NCBI RefSeq assembly: GCF_020520425.1
Contig: NC_079488.1
Span: 88,455,285-88,519,284 of the forward strand
Direction of reading: 5' to 3'
Origin: Spinacia oleracea
Lineage: Eukaryota; Streptophyta; Magnoliopsida; Caryophyllales; Amaranthaceae
Length of the DNA: 64,000 bases
Numbering within the stretch: position 1 is the first letter of the stretch; each line of letters opens with the position of its first letter. Made by a program: the position numbers and the translations under genes. Under the pieces are notes generated by a model. That model worked only from the letters and a program-made list of their open reading frames with translations, was not told where the DNA came from and did not search any database. Shown piece by piece: positions 12,016 to 24,908 of the stretch.

Positions 12016-12234
12016 CAGTAATCCACAATGCTCAGAATAAGGGAGGGAATTTTGTATTTCAACAAATTCAAGTTTTCTTGTTTGTTTTTTTTTTAAAATT
12101 TTTTTTTTATAATTTATTTTGGCAACGAGACAAACAAGACAAACACAAGTACACTACTTTCCCACAGATTCTCAGGGGCCGTTTGGTTGTAGAGGAGGAA
12201 ATGAAAAAAAAATGAGAAAGAGAATCAAGAAAAA

Positions 12235-13412
12235 GGAAAAATTACTTTTAATAATTCAACCTTTGGACGATTTTTCCATTATAAATCCAAGTTTTGGATT
12301 ATTATCTAATAATCCAACCTTTATACCCTATAGACTTTTATTGCACCAATATGACCTACAACCGGTTGAGAAGGTAAACTTTTATGAAAAAAAATTATAT
12401 TTTTCCTGCCCCCTTTTTACTCCTCTCTGTTTCTTTTACTGTCTTCTACGGAGTATGTATCAGTTGAGCTCCCTTCTACATTTCACTATTTCAGTCATGG
12501 ACTAATGGAAGAATACCATCTGTTTCGCCCCTTTATACATTAACCACACCCAAAAATCTCCCCACAAAATACCATAATTTGCTAATATAAAAATAATTAT
12601 CCAAAAAATAGCCAGACTACACCCATCGGGCCATCACCCTCGCATATCCCCTCTCTTTCTCTCTTGTTCCCCTGCTTTTCTCTCTCCTCCGCAACGCTGT
12701 AGCCCCCTATGATCAGCCTCGTCCCCCCCTCCCAGCTACCACCAGCCTTATCAGAAAAGCTACCCCGCCTCCATGAAACATAGACCTGGCCATGGAAGTT
12801 GCAGAGAGAGAAATTGAGAAGTCGTTAATGGCGACAACGACGATGACACACAAGAGTTCATAAGATTTTAACTTTCTGCAAATCTAGATGAAGAAGCATC
12901 AAAAGCCCAGAAAATCTGAAGAAGCAAAAGGGTGTACTGGGATTTGATTTGATTTGATTCGATTTTAATTTTGATTTTGATATTGTTTTTTTTTTGAGGG
13001 GAAATTTTGATTTTGATTTGGATGAATAATGTTTGAGTGATTTTGATTGATACCAAATGCCTGGAGTTTAATTTCATTCACAAATTAGCAAATTTCGAGT
13101 ATTTAATTTGATATTTGTTTATATTGATTTTGATATGGATAAATAGAGTTTCAGATATATTAAAGGTGGAGGGAGGAAGGACGAAGGACAAAGGAGGAAG
13201 GAAAGAAAAATAAAGATTTTTTTTTTAGTTTGCAAATTATCGCGAATGGTTATACGACACGTGGGTAGGTTACCTGCTATATCAGGTTAATGATCGGTAG
13301 GGTGCAATAAAAGTTAATGGGGTGCAAAGGTTGGATTATTATATAATAATCAAAAGGTTGAATTATTAACGGAAAATCGTCGAAAGGTTGGATTATTTAA
13401 AGTAATTTTTCC
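12235..13412. mobile_element. Non-autonomous Mutator-type element (1.18 kb)
   Basis: Long terminal inverted repeats of about 110 bases begin ggaaaaattactt and end aagtaatttttcc. They contain aataatccaacctttgg-type wording on both arms. A 9-bp target duplication caagaaaaa flanks the element (12226-12234 and 13413-13421). No transposase is present. The interior holds a C-rich stretch (12,640-12,780) that I do not recognise as any gene. It sits about 220 bases upstream of the minus-strand PPR start, inside an older repeat (gggccgtttggttg at 12,178 and ggtgtttggtttc at 13,450). Confidence 0.8.
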
Positions 13413-13514
13413 CAAGAAAAATGGAATAAAACTGCTTTGTTTAAAAATGGTGTTTGGTTTCTCCATTCTTCTCCCCTCTCTCCCCCAATTAAATTTAAAT
13501 AATAAATAATATAT

Positions 13515-13933
13515 TACAAACTTTTAGGAAAGACGGTCTAACGGTTAGACCACTTTTATGTATGCACTTTAACTAATTAGTTAACCGCTGAAACCAATTA
13601 GTTAAGCTTGAAATTCAATTAGTTAAGCAACGAAACCAATTAGTTATGTAACCGAACCTATTAGTTAAGCACTGAACCAATTAGTTAAACAATGAAACTG
13701 ATTAGTTAAGCAATGAGATCAATTAGTTAAGATTTTATGAGTTTTAGTTACTAATAAGTTTGTTCGAAAATAATAACTATTCGACTCTTAAATTTAACTA
13801 TTTCTCTTTATGCCTTAACTATTTTGTTATTCAATTAGTTATGATTTTATTAAATATAGTTATGTTTTACACTAGTTTAGTTAGTATCAAAAAAGTGGTC
13901 TAACCGTTAGACGGTATTACACAAAAGCTTTTG
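13515..13933. mobile_element. MITE with inverted repeats and internal AATTAGTTAA repeats
   Basis: The ends share gtctaacggttagaccactttt in inverted orientation (near 13,534-13,556 and 13,893-13,914), with weaker similarity outward to the tips. The 9 bases ataatatat occur on both sides (13506-13514 and 13934-13942), consistent with a Mutator-type target duplication, although the flank is AT-rich. The interior is an array of about 22-bp degenerate units built on 'ccaattagttaagcaa'. No coding capacity. Confidence 0.6.
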
Positions 13934-13974
13934 ATAATATATAATAAATAATAAATAATAAATAATAAATAATA

Positions 13975-14215
13975 CTCCCTCCGTTCCTAAATAAGTGTCC
14001 ACTTTGGACATTTACGCGGGATTTAATAAAACTGAATTGTGTGTAAGATGTAATGATTGAGAATGTTTTATTTGGGAAAAGGAAAAAATATATAATTGTT
14101 TAATGTTAAAGTACAAATAAAAAGGGATGTGGGTATTGAAAAGTGGGGATTGTGTAGAATGTGTAAGAAAAAGTAATAATGATTTATAGAAAAGTGAAAA
14201 AAGTGTGGAAAAGTG
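13975..14215. mobile_element. Stowaway-like MITE, left part
   Basis: It begins with ctccctccgttcctaaataa, the typical Stowaway tip. The matching right end is not found; the sequence runs into the hAT-like element at about 14,216, which probably interrupted or truncated it. Confidence 0.5.
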
Positions 14216-14785
14216 TAGGGATGTCAATGAGCCGATACGCTCGTGAACAGTTCGTGAACAAGCTTGGTCAAAGCTCGTTCATTAATAAATAAACGAGCTT
14301 GAACACAAATTTTAAGCTCGTTTAATAAATGATACTAGCTCGAACAACCTAGTGTTCGGCTCGTTTAGGCTCGCGAACAACTCGTTCATGTTCGTTTCCT
14401 AGCTCGTTCGTGTTCGTTTATAAGGTCGTTTATAAGCTCGTTCAAGCTCGTTTATATCAGATTTCTAAAAAGAATATAACTAATTTTTATTTATAGTAAA
14501 TATAAGTTGCAATTATTTTGTTAGATTTTGATATTTAGAGTATTTTTATTTTAGGAGATTATAATTTATAAAATAGTATTAGTAAGTATGCTATGCTTAC
14601 TTTTTATTTGGGTTTAATTATGTTTTTATGTTTTATAATTTTTTAAAAATAATATTTCGTTTATTAATATGATCATTTAAATTCGATCTTGCTTGCTTAT
14701 TAAGGCTCGTTTGTTAAAAGCTCGTTTGTTAAGATTCATTTGTTAATAGCTCGGCTCGGCTCGAGCTTGAACTTAAACAAGCTAT
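14216..14785. mobile_element. hAT-like MITE with GCTCG subterminal repeats, right end lost
   Basis: The left tip tagggatgtcaatgagccg and dense repeats of gctcgtt/aacgagc match the layout of the two complete hAT-type elements at 38,642 and 61,551. The right terminal repeat is missing: the sequence passes directly into the heptanucleotide satellite. Confidence 0.55.
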
Positions 14786-16313
14786 AATTAATAATTAATA
14801 ATTAATAATTAATAATTAATAATTAATAATTAATAATTAATAATTAATAATTAATAATTAATAATTAATAATTAATAATTAATAATTAATAATTAATAAT
14901 TAATAATTAATAATTAATAATTAATAATTAATAATTAATAATTAATAATTAATAATTAATAATTAATAATTAATAATTAATAATTAATAATTAATAATTA
15001 ATAATTAGTAATTAGTAATTAGTAATTAGTAATTAGTAATTAGTAATTAGTAATTAGTAATTAGTAATTAGTAATTAGTAATTAGTAATTAGTAATTAGT
15101 AATTAGTAATTAGTAATTAGTAATTAGTAATTAGTAATTAGTAATTAGTAATTAGTAATTAGTAATTAGTAATTAGTAATTAGTAATTAGTAATTAGTAA
15201 TTAGTAATTAGTAATTAGTAATTAGTAATTAGTAATTAGTAATTAGTAATTAATAATTAATAATTAATAATTAATAATTAATAATTAATAATTAATAATT
15301 AATAATTAATAATTAATAATCAATAATAATAATCAATAATTAATAATTAATAATTAATAATTAATAATTAATAATTAATAATTAATAATTAATAATTAAT
15401 AATTAATAATTAATAATTAATAATTAATAATTAATAATTAATAATTAATAATTAATAATTAATAATTAATAATTAATAATTAATAATTAATAATTAATAA
15501 TTAATAATTAATAATTAATAATTAATAATTAATAATTAATAATTAATAATTAATAATTAATAATTAATATAATAATAATAATTAATAATTAATAATTAAT
15601 AATTAATAATTAATAATTAATAATTAATAATTAATAATTAATAATTAATAATTAATAATTAATAATTAATAATTAATAATTAATAATTAATAATTAATAA
15701 TTAATAATAATAATTAATAATTAATAATTAATAATTAATAATTAATAATTAATAATTAATAATTAATAATTAATAATTAATAATTAATAATTAATAATTA
15801 ATAATTAATAATTAATAATTAATAATTAATAATTAATAATTAATAATTAATAATTAATAATTAATAATTAATAATAATTAATAATTAATAATTAATAATT
15901 AATAATTAATAATTAATAATTAATAATTAATAATTAATAATTAATAATTAATAATTAATAATTAATAATTAATAATTAATAATTAATAATTAATAATTAA
16001 TAATTAATAATTAATAATTAATAATTAATAATTAATAATTAATAATTAATAATTAATAATTAATAATTAATAATTAATAATTAATAATTAATAATTAATA
16101 ATTAATAATTAATAATTAATAATTAATAATTAATAATTAATAATTAATAATTCATAATTAATAATTAATAATTAATAATTCATAATTCATAATTAATAAT
16201 TAATAATAATTAATAATTAATAATTCATAATTAATAATAAATAATTCATAATTCATAATTCATAATTAATAATAAATAAATAAATAAATAAATAAAAAAT
16301 AATTAATAATTAA
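14786..16313. repeat. 1.5-kb heptanucleotide satellite (AATTAAT)n with an (AATTAGT)n block
   Basis: About 210 copies of a 7-bp unit. 14,786-15,003 and 15,248 to about 16,160 are (AATTAAT)n. 15,004-15,247 is a homogeneous block of about 35 (AATTAGT)n copies. There are a few slippage irregularities (near 15,320, 15,570, 15,705 and 15,873). Beyond 16,160 it degenerates through AATTCAT units into (AAAT)n near 16,270-16,300. Confidence 0.95.
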
Positions 16314-16315
16314 TA

Positions 16316-16571
16316 CTACCAACGTTCCTTAATGTTCTTTACGCTTACTATTTGCACGGACTCCAATGCAATATTTAACGACTTATATATCCATTTCCGT
16401 ATGTGAAAATATTATAAAAATTTTATATTTTGAAAATACATAACGAGACCAATCTAACAAGATATTACATGATAACGTTTTGATGTATATAACAGTGAGA
16501 ATCCACGGTCAATGTTTTCATACTTTGGACACATATTCCCAAGCGTAAAGAACATTAAGGGACGGAGGTAG
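16316..16571. mobile_element. Stowaway MITE (256 bp)
   Basis: Terminal inverted repeats of about 32 bases: ctaccaacgttccttaatg on the left and cattaagggacggaggtag on the right. Flanked by TA dinucleotides (16314-16315 and 16572-16573). It is inserted in the AT-rich satellite flank. Confidence 0.85.
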
Positions 16572-16573
16572 TA

Positions 16574-16830
16574 ATAAATAATAAATGCTTAATATATAAT
16601 AAGCAATAAATAATAAATAATTAATTAAATAATTAATAATTAATAATAAATAATTTATTTATTATTAATCATTACTTATTTATTATTAATATTTATTATT
16701 TGTTATTTATAAATAATTAATAATATTTATTTATTATTAATTATTTATTATTATTATTATTAAATATTATTTATTACTATCTCTATTTCACAATACTTGC
16801 AACATTTCTTTTTTCAGTATTCCAACACGC
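16574..16830. other. AT-rich tract after the satellite
   Basis: This is made of taa/aat-rich simple sequence, with a possible truncated Stowaway tip near 16,780 (tactatctctatttcacaat). No gene is seen. Confidence 0.5.
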
Positions 16831-19784
16831 TTCTTTACACATTAATATCTCTAATTGTGTTTAAGTAAATTATAAAAGCTTGATATTTGGAATCCTCGAA
16901 TTGATATGAATTTAATAAAATTTCACTTGAGTACGGATATGGTCGATGTCGAGGTCGATGTGGTTCTTTCAAGAACTCGTATTCCCACCAAAAGTGGGAC
17001 CATAAAAATGGTAACAAACAAGAGAAAGATAAAAGTAAGAATGTGACCAATGTATGTTATCAATGTGGAGGAAAAGGTCATTGGTCTCGTACACCAAAAC
17101 ACTTGGTTGAGCTCTATCAACAATCACTGAAGCAAAATGGAAAGAAATTAGAAACAAATCTTGTGTAAGAAGATGGCAAAGGTGATTTTGATTGTAGCCG
17201 TACAACTCACCTTGAAGTTGCTGATTTCTTTACCACCCCTGAAGGGAATAATTGAAAGTTTATTGTCATTTAAAGAATTAAACTTTTTTTTTGGATCCAT
17301 GTTATTTTTTTTTTGGATTTTATTTGTTTGAACTATGATTTTAGACGACATTGTTAAATTTTTATTATTTAATTATTCTTATACATTATTGTCATTTTAT
17401 TTTATTTGAAGAACATGAATACACCTCAAGTTCAGTTAGCAATGAATGGTGAAGATTTATGTCTAGCAGACATGTGCAACTACTCATACCAAACTGAAAA
17501 GCAAGAGATATTTCTCTCATTTGACAATGAAATAAACTAGTGTGAGTAATATATCAAGTAGTACAAAGATAATTTGAAGGGTCCGAAAGAGAAAATATGT
17601 TATTGCCTATGGGAACAAAATTTGAAATCATTGATGCATTATACTCTCCCAAGTCTCAAAGAAATTTATTGAGTTTTAAAGATATTCGCCATAATGGATA
17701 TCACGTTGAGACAATAAGCGAAGAAAATGTTGAATACCTTCACATCACAAGTATTACTCAAGGCACTAAGAATATTTTGGAGAAATTACTTGCATTCTCC
17801 ACTGGTTTGTACTACACTAAAATCAATACAATTGAAACATATGCTATAGTAAACCAGAAGTTTACAGATAATTTCACTGTTTGGAATGACCGATTGGGCC
17901 ACCCCGGTTCAATAATGATGCGAAAAATAATTGAAAATTCATGTGGACATTCATTGAAGAACCAAAAGATTATTCCTAATGATTTCTCATGTGCTGCTTG
18001 CTCACAAGGCAAATTGATAATACGACCTTCACCAACCAAAATAAATTTTGAAGCTATCAATTTTCTGGAATGTATACAAGGAGATATTTGTGTGCCAATT
18101 CACCCGCCGTGTGGAATATTTATATATTTTATGGTTTTAATTGACGCATCGAGTAGATGGTCACATGTATCCTTGTTATCAACTCGCAATCTAACGTTTG
18201 TGAGACTACTTGCTAAGTTGATTAGATTACGAGCACATTTTCCAGACTTCCCTATGAAGGCAATTCGTCTTGATAATGCTGGTGAATTCACTTTTCAAGC
18301 CTTTGATGATTATTGCATGTCCATTGGGATAAGGGTTGAACATCCTGTAGCTCATGTTCATACACAGATTTGTCTTGTTGAATCATTAATCAAGAGTCTC
18401 AGGTTGATTGCTAGACCATTACTTATGAAGTCCAAACTCCCAATCTCTGCTTGGGACATGCTATATTACATGCAGCAGCATTAATTTGCATTAGGCCAAC
18501 GAGTAATCAAAAGTTCTCCCCATCACAATTGGTTTCTGGTCAGGAACAAAATACTTCCCATCTGAAATTTTTTGGATGTGTTGTATATGTTCCAATTGCT
18601 CCACCACAACGTTCTAATATGGGTCCTCAAAGAAGGTTAGGAGTAGATGTAAGATTTGAATCTCCATCAATAATTAAATATCTAGAGCCATCAACAGGGG
18701 ATCTATTTTAAGGCTCGATTTACAGACTGTCATTTTAATGAGTCAGTCTTTCCAACATTAGGGGGATAAAATAAACAACTAGAGAAGGAAATCAGTTGGA
18801 ATGAATTATCATTGTCTCATCTATCCTCTTACTAAGCAATGTGAGTTAGAAGTACAAAAGATAATTCATTTACAAAGTTTAGCAAATCAATTTCCAGACC
18901 CAAATAGAGTGACCAAGTCACATATACCAGCTGTAAATGCTCCAATTAAAATTAATGTCTCAGCAGGACAATATCAACTGCTAGTGAGTCTACCGCACGC
19001 CTGAAGCGTGGTAGACCTATTGGTTCCAAAGATAAGAATCCTCGGAAAAGAAAAAGAGCGGCGATTGATAATGGCCAGACCGAGGAAGTAAAGAATTTTG
19101 AAGGATCTCCAGAAGAGACTTTAGACATGAATAAAGAAGAAATTCAGGTACCTGACAATGAAGAGATCTTAACTAATTATGTCATGACTAGAATAAAATG
19201 GAACCGAAACAAAATCGACGTCGATGAAATTTTCGCATGCAATGTAGCAGTTGATGTTATGGATGAAAATGAGGATCAAGAACCGAATTCGATTGAATAG
19301 TGTACACAAAGAAATTATTGGCCAAAATGGAAGGAAGCAAGTGAGGCAGAATTAAAATCTCTTGCAAAGAGAGAAGTACTATGGACTAGTGGCCCGTACA
19401 CCAAAAGGTGTAAAACTAGTGGGACATAAATGAGTCTTTGTGCAAAAGAAGAATAAGGATGGTGAAATTTTGAGATACAAAGCACGTTTTGTTGCACTAG
19501 GATTCTCACAAAAACCTGGAATTGATTATAAAGAAACTTACTCTCTTGTGGTGGATGCAACTACTTTCAGATTTCTTATCAGTTTGGCAATAAGATAAGG
19601 ACTTGATTTATGTTTGATGGATGTAGTCACAGCCTACTTGCATGGGCCACTGGAAAATGACATTTATATGAAAGTGCCGGAAGGATTTAAACTTCCAGAA
19701 GCAGCAAATTCTAGTTCTCGAGAACATTACTGCATAAAATTAAATAGATCTCTTTATTGATTGAAACAATAAAGGCGTATGTGG

Positions 19785-22700
19785 CCAAAGAGACCCTTAA
19801 GAAAAGACCCATTGGTTGAGATAACGGGTCTCTTTAATATAAGAAACCCAATATTAGAGATAACGGGTCTCTAATTACAGAAATTACCCACAATTTATCT
19901 GCGAAAAATAAGATGGAAAAAACGAGAGACCCCTTATTTTAAATAACAGGTCTCTAATTTATCAAAGGGCCCACATTTTTTGGACAGAAAATCAAAAGGG
20001 GGAAATGTGAGACCCGTTAGTTTAGATAAAAGGTCTCCTGTGTACCCTGGGCCCACAAAGCCAATTTACGAGAAAATCATGAGAGCCCTTATTTGATACC
20101 GGGTCTCTTTCGTTTCCTTCTTTCGCATCTTCCAACAACCTTGTTCCATTAGAAAACATTAGAAAAAAATGAAACCCAGAGCTTTTCCTTCCATCTCTTC
20201 CTCTGCACTTCCCCTCTAGATCTGGAAACCCGATTGAGAAAATAATCTGCGATAATGGCGCCTCATTACTTGAAAGAACCTGGAAGCGAGCATCCAGAGT
20301 TCAGCAAGCTACACTCTCGCAGATCCAAACCGGAAGAACCTTTTCCAGGTCTGTAATTTTTTAGTTTCAATATCCGATTTTGTGATGTTTTGTTGATTTC
20401 ATTTGAATTAAGTTCATGTTGATTTAGTTGCTATTGTGTTGCGTTTTTTTCTTATTTGTTCTGGATTTCACGGAATTTAAGGTTTTTTTACTTGCACGGT
20501 TATGTTTTGTGAGATTAGGGTTTTTAGGGATCGTTCTTCGGGAGGATTTGAGGGGAATTAGGATTTCAGATTGGTTAAAAGCTTCGTGGGTGTAAAGGCA
20601 ATCTAGGTAATAATCGGAAAATGAAGAATTGCGGCTAAGGTTGTGTGTTCTGCGAAATTAGTAATTGTTATTTTCATGTGGGATTTTCGATTTTAATTTG
20701 TAATTGTTGTTACAAAGTTAGGTTTTTCTTTCTTTCTGAATTTTTCAAATTCAATTTCAACTACAAAGTTAGGTTTTTTCTTTTATGAGTTTCTACAAAT
20801 TTCTAATTGACTATGTGAAATTGTGGCTTTAGTCGAATTTGAATTCTTCATGCTTGTCAACTGTCAATTGGATGTTTTAGATTCATTTGAAGTATTCATG
20901 CCAGAATTCTAATCTTTATGTCGACTCTACCACAAAAAAGTTAGTAGGAAAATCAGATTTCGTCTGATGACTTGTAGTTTCTAAATGGTGTGGATGTCAT
21001 GCTTAATGGTGTTGGTGTCATGCTAAATTTGTTTAGAGGGATTAATTTTTCTTGTGGTGTGTGATGCCCAACCTGGCTTCTTTCATGAACATAATTAAGA
21101 TTCAGTATAGTTTTTCTGGTTTGGAAACATCAGGTTACTTGCTGCGCCTCATAATTTATAGTGTAGTAACCGTACCACATGACTGAGAGCTGAAACATTA
21201 AATGTTCTGAACCCTAAGGCAGTCAAATAATATGAATTAAGCCATAGATGTTTGGTTATATGCCTCATCATATGTCCTTAAACTGAGTGTAGTAGCTTAG
21301 AGTTCCACAACTTTAGCATTGTTTAAAATTTAGCTCTCGACAAATCATATAATTAAGAACTTATTCTATCCTTCCTTTAAGACAATGGATTTGGTATGCT
21401 ATGTCTGATTTCCAACAATTTATTTTGGGTTTTAAACATGGCTTCAGAGAAGATAATGAGATAGGTGGTGCACGAATGAGATTGAGGCCTTACGAGCAAC
21501 TCAAGTGCTGAAGGAAAAGCTTTAGATGAGGTATATATTCTGAGATACTTTGTCATATTTTTTTATTTAACCTCATTTGTTACTTTTCCATGATCTTCAG
21601 CTAAGTCTATATGCATTGTGTATTACTTTATGTATTCTCCCCCCTTGTACAACTCAAAATGAACTACGAAAAGTTAGATGAGAAACTTACAGTCACTGAA
21701 AACTTCCTGTAACTAAGGTATTTATGTCGATTTTCAGATGTTAACTAAGGTTTCATGCAAGTAAAAGGAACCAAAGAAAGTGACAGTGGTTGTGTTTGGG
21801 AACTGATCAAAATGCATAATCTAGAAATGAAGAAAGTAGCTGACGAGAAGAAGGATGCTTTGGCTGCACAGTTTGTAGCTGAAGCAGCCCTTAGGAGGCT
21901 ACACACAAACAACAAGGAGGAGGATCTTCTACCAATTGATTCGATCATCGATCCTCTTGAAGCTGACATCAAAATTTACAAGAATGAGGTACTTACTACA
22001 AGTAGAAATAATTTTAGTATCAACTGATGGCCTGCTAGATACTTATATTGAATTCTAAGATCTGTCTTCTTTGGCAGATTGCAACTTTGCTAGAGGATAA
22101 GAAAGCTATGGAACGTCATACAAAGTCAAAAGAAGCAGTTGTCCTTGAGACAAGGAAAATCTTGAGGAGTTGAGGATATATAAAACCAAAACCTCGAGTT
22201 AAGGAGACAGATCGAAATCTACCTGGAAGAGAACAAAATACTCGAAAAGACCAACCATCAGAAAGTCATAGAGGTTGAAAAGCTTAGCCAGGCGATTCAG
22301 GAACTTGAGGAGGTCGTTTTGGCTGGTGGGGGCTACTGCTAATGTTGTTATAGAAACGCAAAATCTCTGAGCTCAATGTAAGATATAATACTTTGACTAA
22401 CAGAAGGTTATAAATTGCATCCAGTTTCTCACTTTTGTTTGATGTTCTCAATTTTCATAATATATGATTTGCTGGAATATTTATTGGTGGTGAGTGTGTT
22501 ACGATTTAATTTCTCTTTTATACTCTTTACTGTAAAGAATAATAAACTAGTTCAATGTCTCAAGATAGAGTAGTTTTTCTAATGTCTGATCATAAATTAT
22601 CTTTGGTGATATTTAGGAGGAGAAGATAATTCGTGAGGGGGAGCTTGCACGAGCTAAGGTGTCAGCAAACAGAGTGGCAACTGTAGTTGGCTAATGAATG

Positions 22701-24908
22701 GAAAGACGGGGTTGATAAGGTAATTCCAGTGAAGCAATGGGTTGAAGAACATAGGGTTTTGCAAGTATACAACTCCCTGTACATGGAATTCCTCTTATCG
22801 ACCATATAATCTCAGTCAAACAAATGACACATGTATGCCAATTTTCAAGCAGAGATGAAGCGTTTAAAGGACAAACTAGCAGTGACTGAAAAAACTGCAA
22901 AGGCAGAATCATAGATGAAGGTAAATAAATTAGCTAACTCTAACTTACTGATATTTTTATTGGTTAGATCAAGTTGGAGAAGGAAAGGAGATCCCCTAGT
23001 TCACCAAAATGGTCATCAATGAGTATGTATTAAACTGGAGTTTTTTCATTTTCCTTAGCTTTTGACATCAATTTTTGCATTACTTGTTTATATTCCGATT
23101 TTCTGAAATGATATAGAGAGTATAGAGTATGTTTTAAACCGGAGTTCTTTCATTTTCCTTAGCTTCTGATATCATTTTTTGCATTAATTGTTTATATGCA
23201 TATTTCTGAATTGATACAGAATATAGAGATATGTACCTGTGATCTTTGCAATATTAGTATGCCACAACTTTCTTCTTCCTAGAACTGGTTATGATCCTAC
23301 TGCATTCTTCTTCCTAGTACTGCATTATCTTCACATGTTCTAAAACTACCAATCGTCTTGTCGTATGATTTTCATATTGGTGATTATGGATAATATGTAC
23401 GCGTGTAACTGAATTCCTTACAATAATCAGTTTATATGAAATTCCACACTTTAGCTGCACTCTGTAAAAGAAAAATCGGGAGTACAATTTCTCCCTTTGT
23501 TTTGAAAAATATATCACCACATGCAATTCTTTACTAAGCTCATTTGTTCCTCCAAAAGAATCTCGGTTACTCAAAACTTCCCAGTTAATTTTATACACTA
23601 TATTGAAAGGTTCCCTGGTAAGTGGGTCAGTTTTATCTATAAATTTTCCTTAGTTGGTTCAAGGGCTGGTAAATTGGCACTTACGTCAGTATTTCTACAA
23701 CTTTTGTAATGGCGGTCCTCTCACATGTGTAGCTTTATTGATTAAAGGTGTGCGGCATAGCACCTTGATGTCCTGCCGTTAAGGAATTCACTGTTGTAGA
23801 TGATAATCAAATGTTCTTAAATTCTTCTAGCATGCTTCTTTTGTCTGTTAATTTCTTGTCCTTATAGATCTTTCTCCATTGTGTCTTTCAGATAAAATGG
23901 TCTATGACAGGAGAGAAACAAACCAAGATTCTACGATTTAATATAATTTCGCATACAAGGGACATGAAAGGTTTGTTGCTAGCTGGTTATTATGTGGAAT
24001 ATATTTGTTATAAGTTCCTTTAACTTTTCTTATATGAATTATGTGACATATCTTTTGTAACTTTTGATGCGTTTAAACAAATTGATGGAAGTAAATTTGA
24101 GGGAACTAAGGAGGGTTCTGATGGATGGTGGAGCGTGGAAGAACTTTTCATAACTGGCGGCCTCAAAGAATAGGTGGTGGACTAGGAATAAATGGAGTTG
24201 GAGGTGATATGCTTGTGCTCGCATTGCTAATGATGATTATTGTCAATTTGTTTAATATTGTCACAATTATGTAGATTTTTGAGCTTTATTATATTTTGGA
24301 GATTATAATTGATGTAAAGTAGAAAATAATTTTTTTTGGTAATTGTAAGAATTATTTTGGAATTTATTAAATGGTTAAATGCTGATTTTTTTAGGCCGAA
24401 AAATGGTTTATTTATGCTGTTTTTTTTTTAATAAAAATTAATGAAAGAGACCCGTTAGGTATAAAATGGGGTCTCTCGAGTTCAATAATAAAAAATAGTA
24501 GAATATTCAAAGAGACCCTTTATCCTACTTATGGGGTCTGAATTGTTAAATATAAAAATATTAAAAAAATTCAAAGAGACCTCCTATCTTACATATGGGG
24601 TCTCAGTTTGTTGGATAAAGTAATATTAAGAAAATCGAAGAGACCCCATATGTTAAATATGGGATCTGAATTTTTTTACAAGCATACCCCATTTCTCTAA
24701 AACGGGTCTCTTCCCCTTATATATTATTTTTTGTATGGTTAACATAACAGACCCCTTTTCTTAAATAAAGGGTCTCTCGTTTTAACAAAGAGACTCCCTC
24801 TAGATGGGGGGTCTCTTTATAAAAGAGACCCCCCCATCTAGAGACCCCCTTAAATGGGGTCTCTTAGGCCATTTTGGACGGGTCTCTTTGCCCATTTTTG
24901 TAGTAGTG
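19785..24908. mobile_element. Non-autonomous CACTA-type element with captured MAP70 fragment (5.1 kb)
   Basis: The right end, read inward on the minus strand, is CACTACTACAAAAATGGGC followed by aaagagaccc, the classic CACTA terminus. Both ends carry many subterminal repeats of the form gagaccc...taacgggtctc (19,786-20,110 and 24,440-24,890). The left terminus begins only at ccaaagagaccc, so its outer 17 or so bases are absent. The element sits inside Copia reverse-transcriptase sequence, and 36 bases of that target are present on both sides (19,749-19,784 and 24,909-24,944). No transposase is present. The interior is largely host-derived gene sequence with introns. Confidence 0.85.
21450..22920 (+). 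pseudogene. MAP70-like: Captured microtubule-associated protein 70 (MAP70) gene fragment
   Basis: Exon-sized blocks read as the MAP70 coiled-coil region in the right order. They are EIEALRATQVLKEK (about 21,470), EKLDEKLTVTENFL (about 21,670), the block HNLEMKKVADEKK, AAQFVAEAALRRLH and DPLEADIKIYKNE (21,800-21,990), DKKAMERHTKSKEA (22,095), EVEKLSQAIQELEE (22,270, other frame), GELARAKVSANRVATVV (22,640) and VKQWVEEHR (22,735). Intron-like gaps separate the blocks, so it was captured as genomic DNA, not cDNA. Frame changes and stops occur between and within blocks, so no long product is expected. MAP70 binds cortical microtubules in plants. The protein-start-like segment at 20,255 upstream is not one I can place in MAP70. 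Confidence 0.8.

Noticed and set aside
12119-12505. 128-codon open frame
   Set aside because: It crosses the boundary of the Mutator-type element at 12,235 and its content follows the terminal inverted repeat.
14786-16313. CRISPR-like or telomere-like array
   Set aside because: There are no spacers and the unit is AATTAAT, not a plant telomere repeat (TTTAGGG). It is a simple satellite in a eukaryotic genome.
17812-18291. Minus-strand frames across the Copia integrase region
   Set aside because: Shadows of the plus-strand pol remains.
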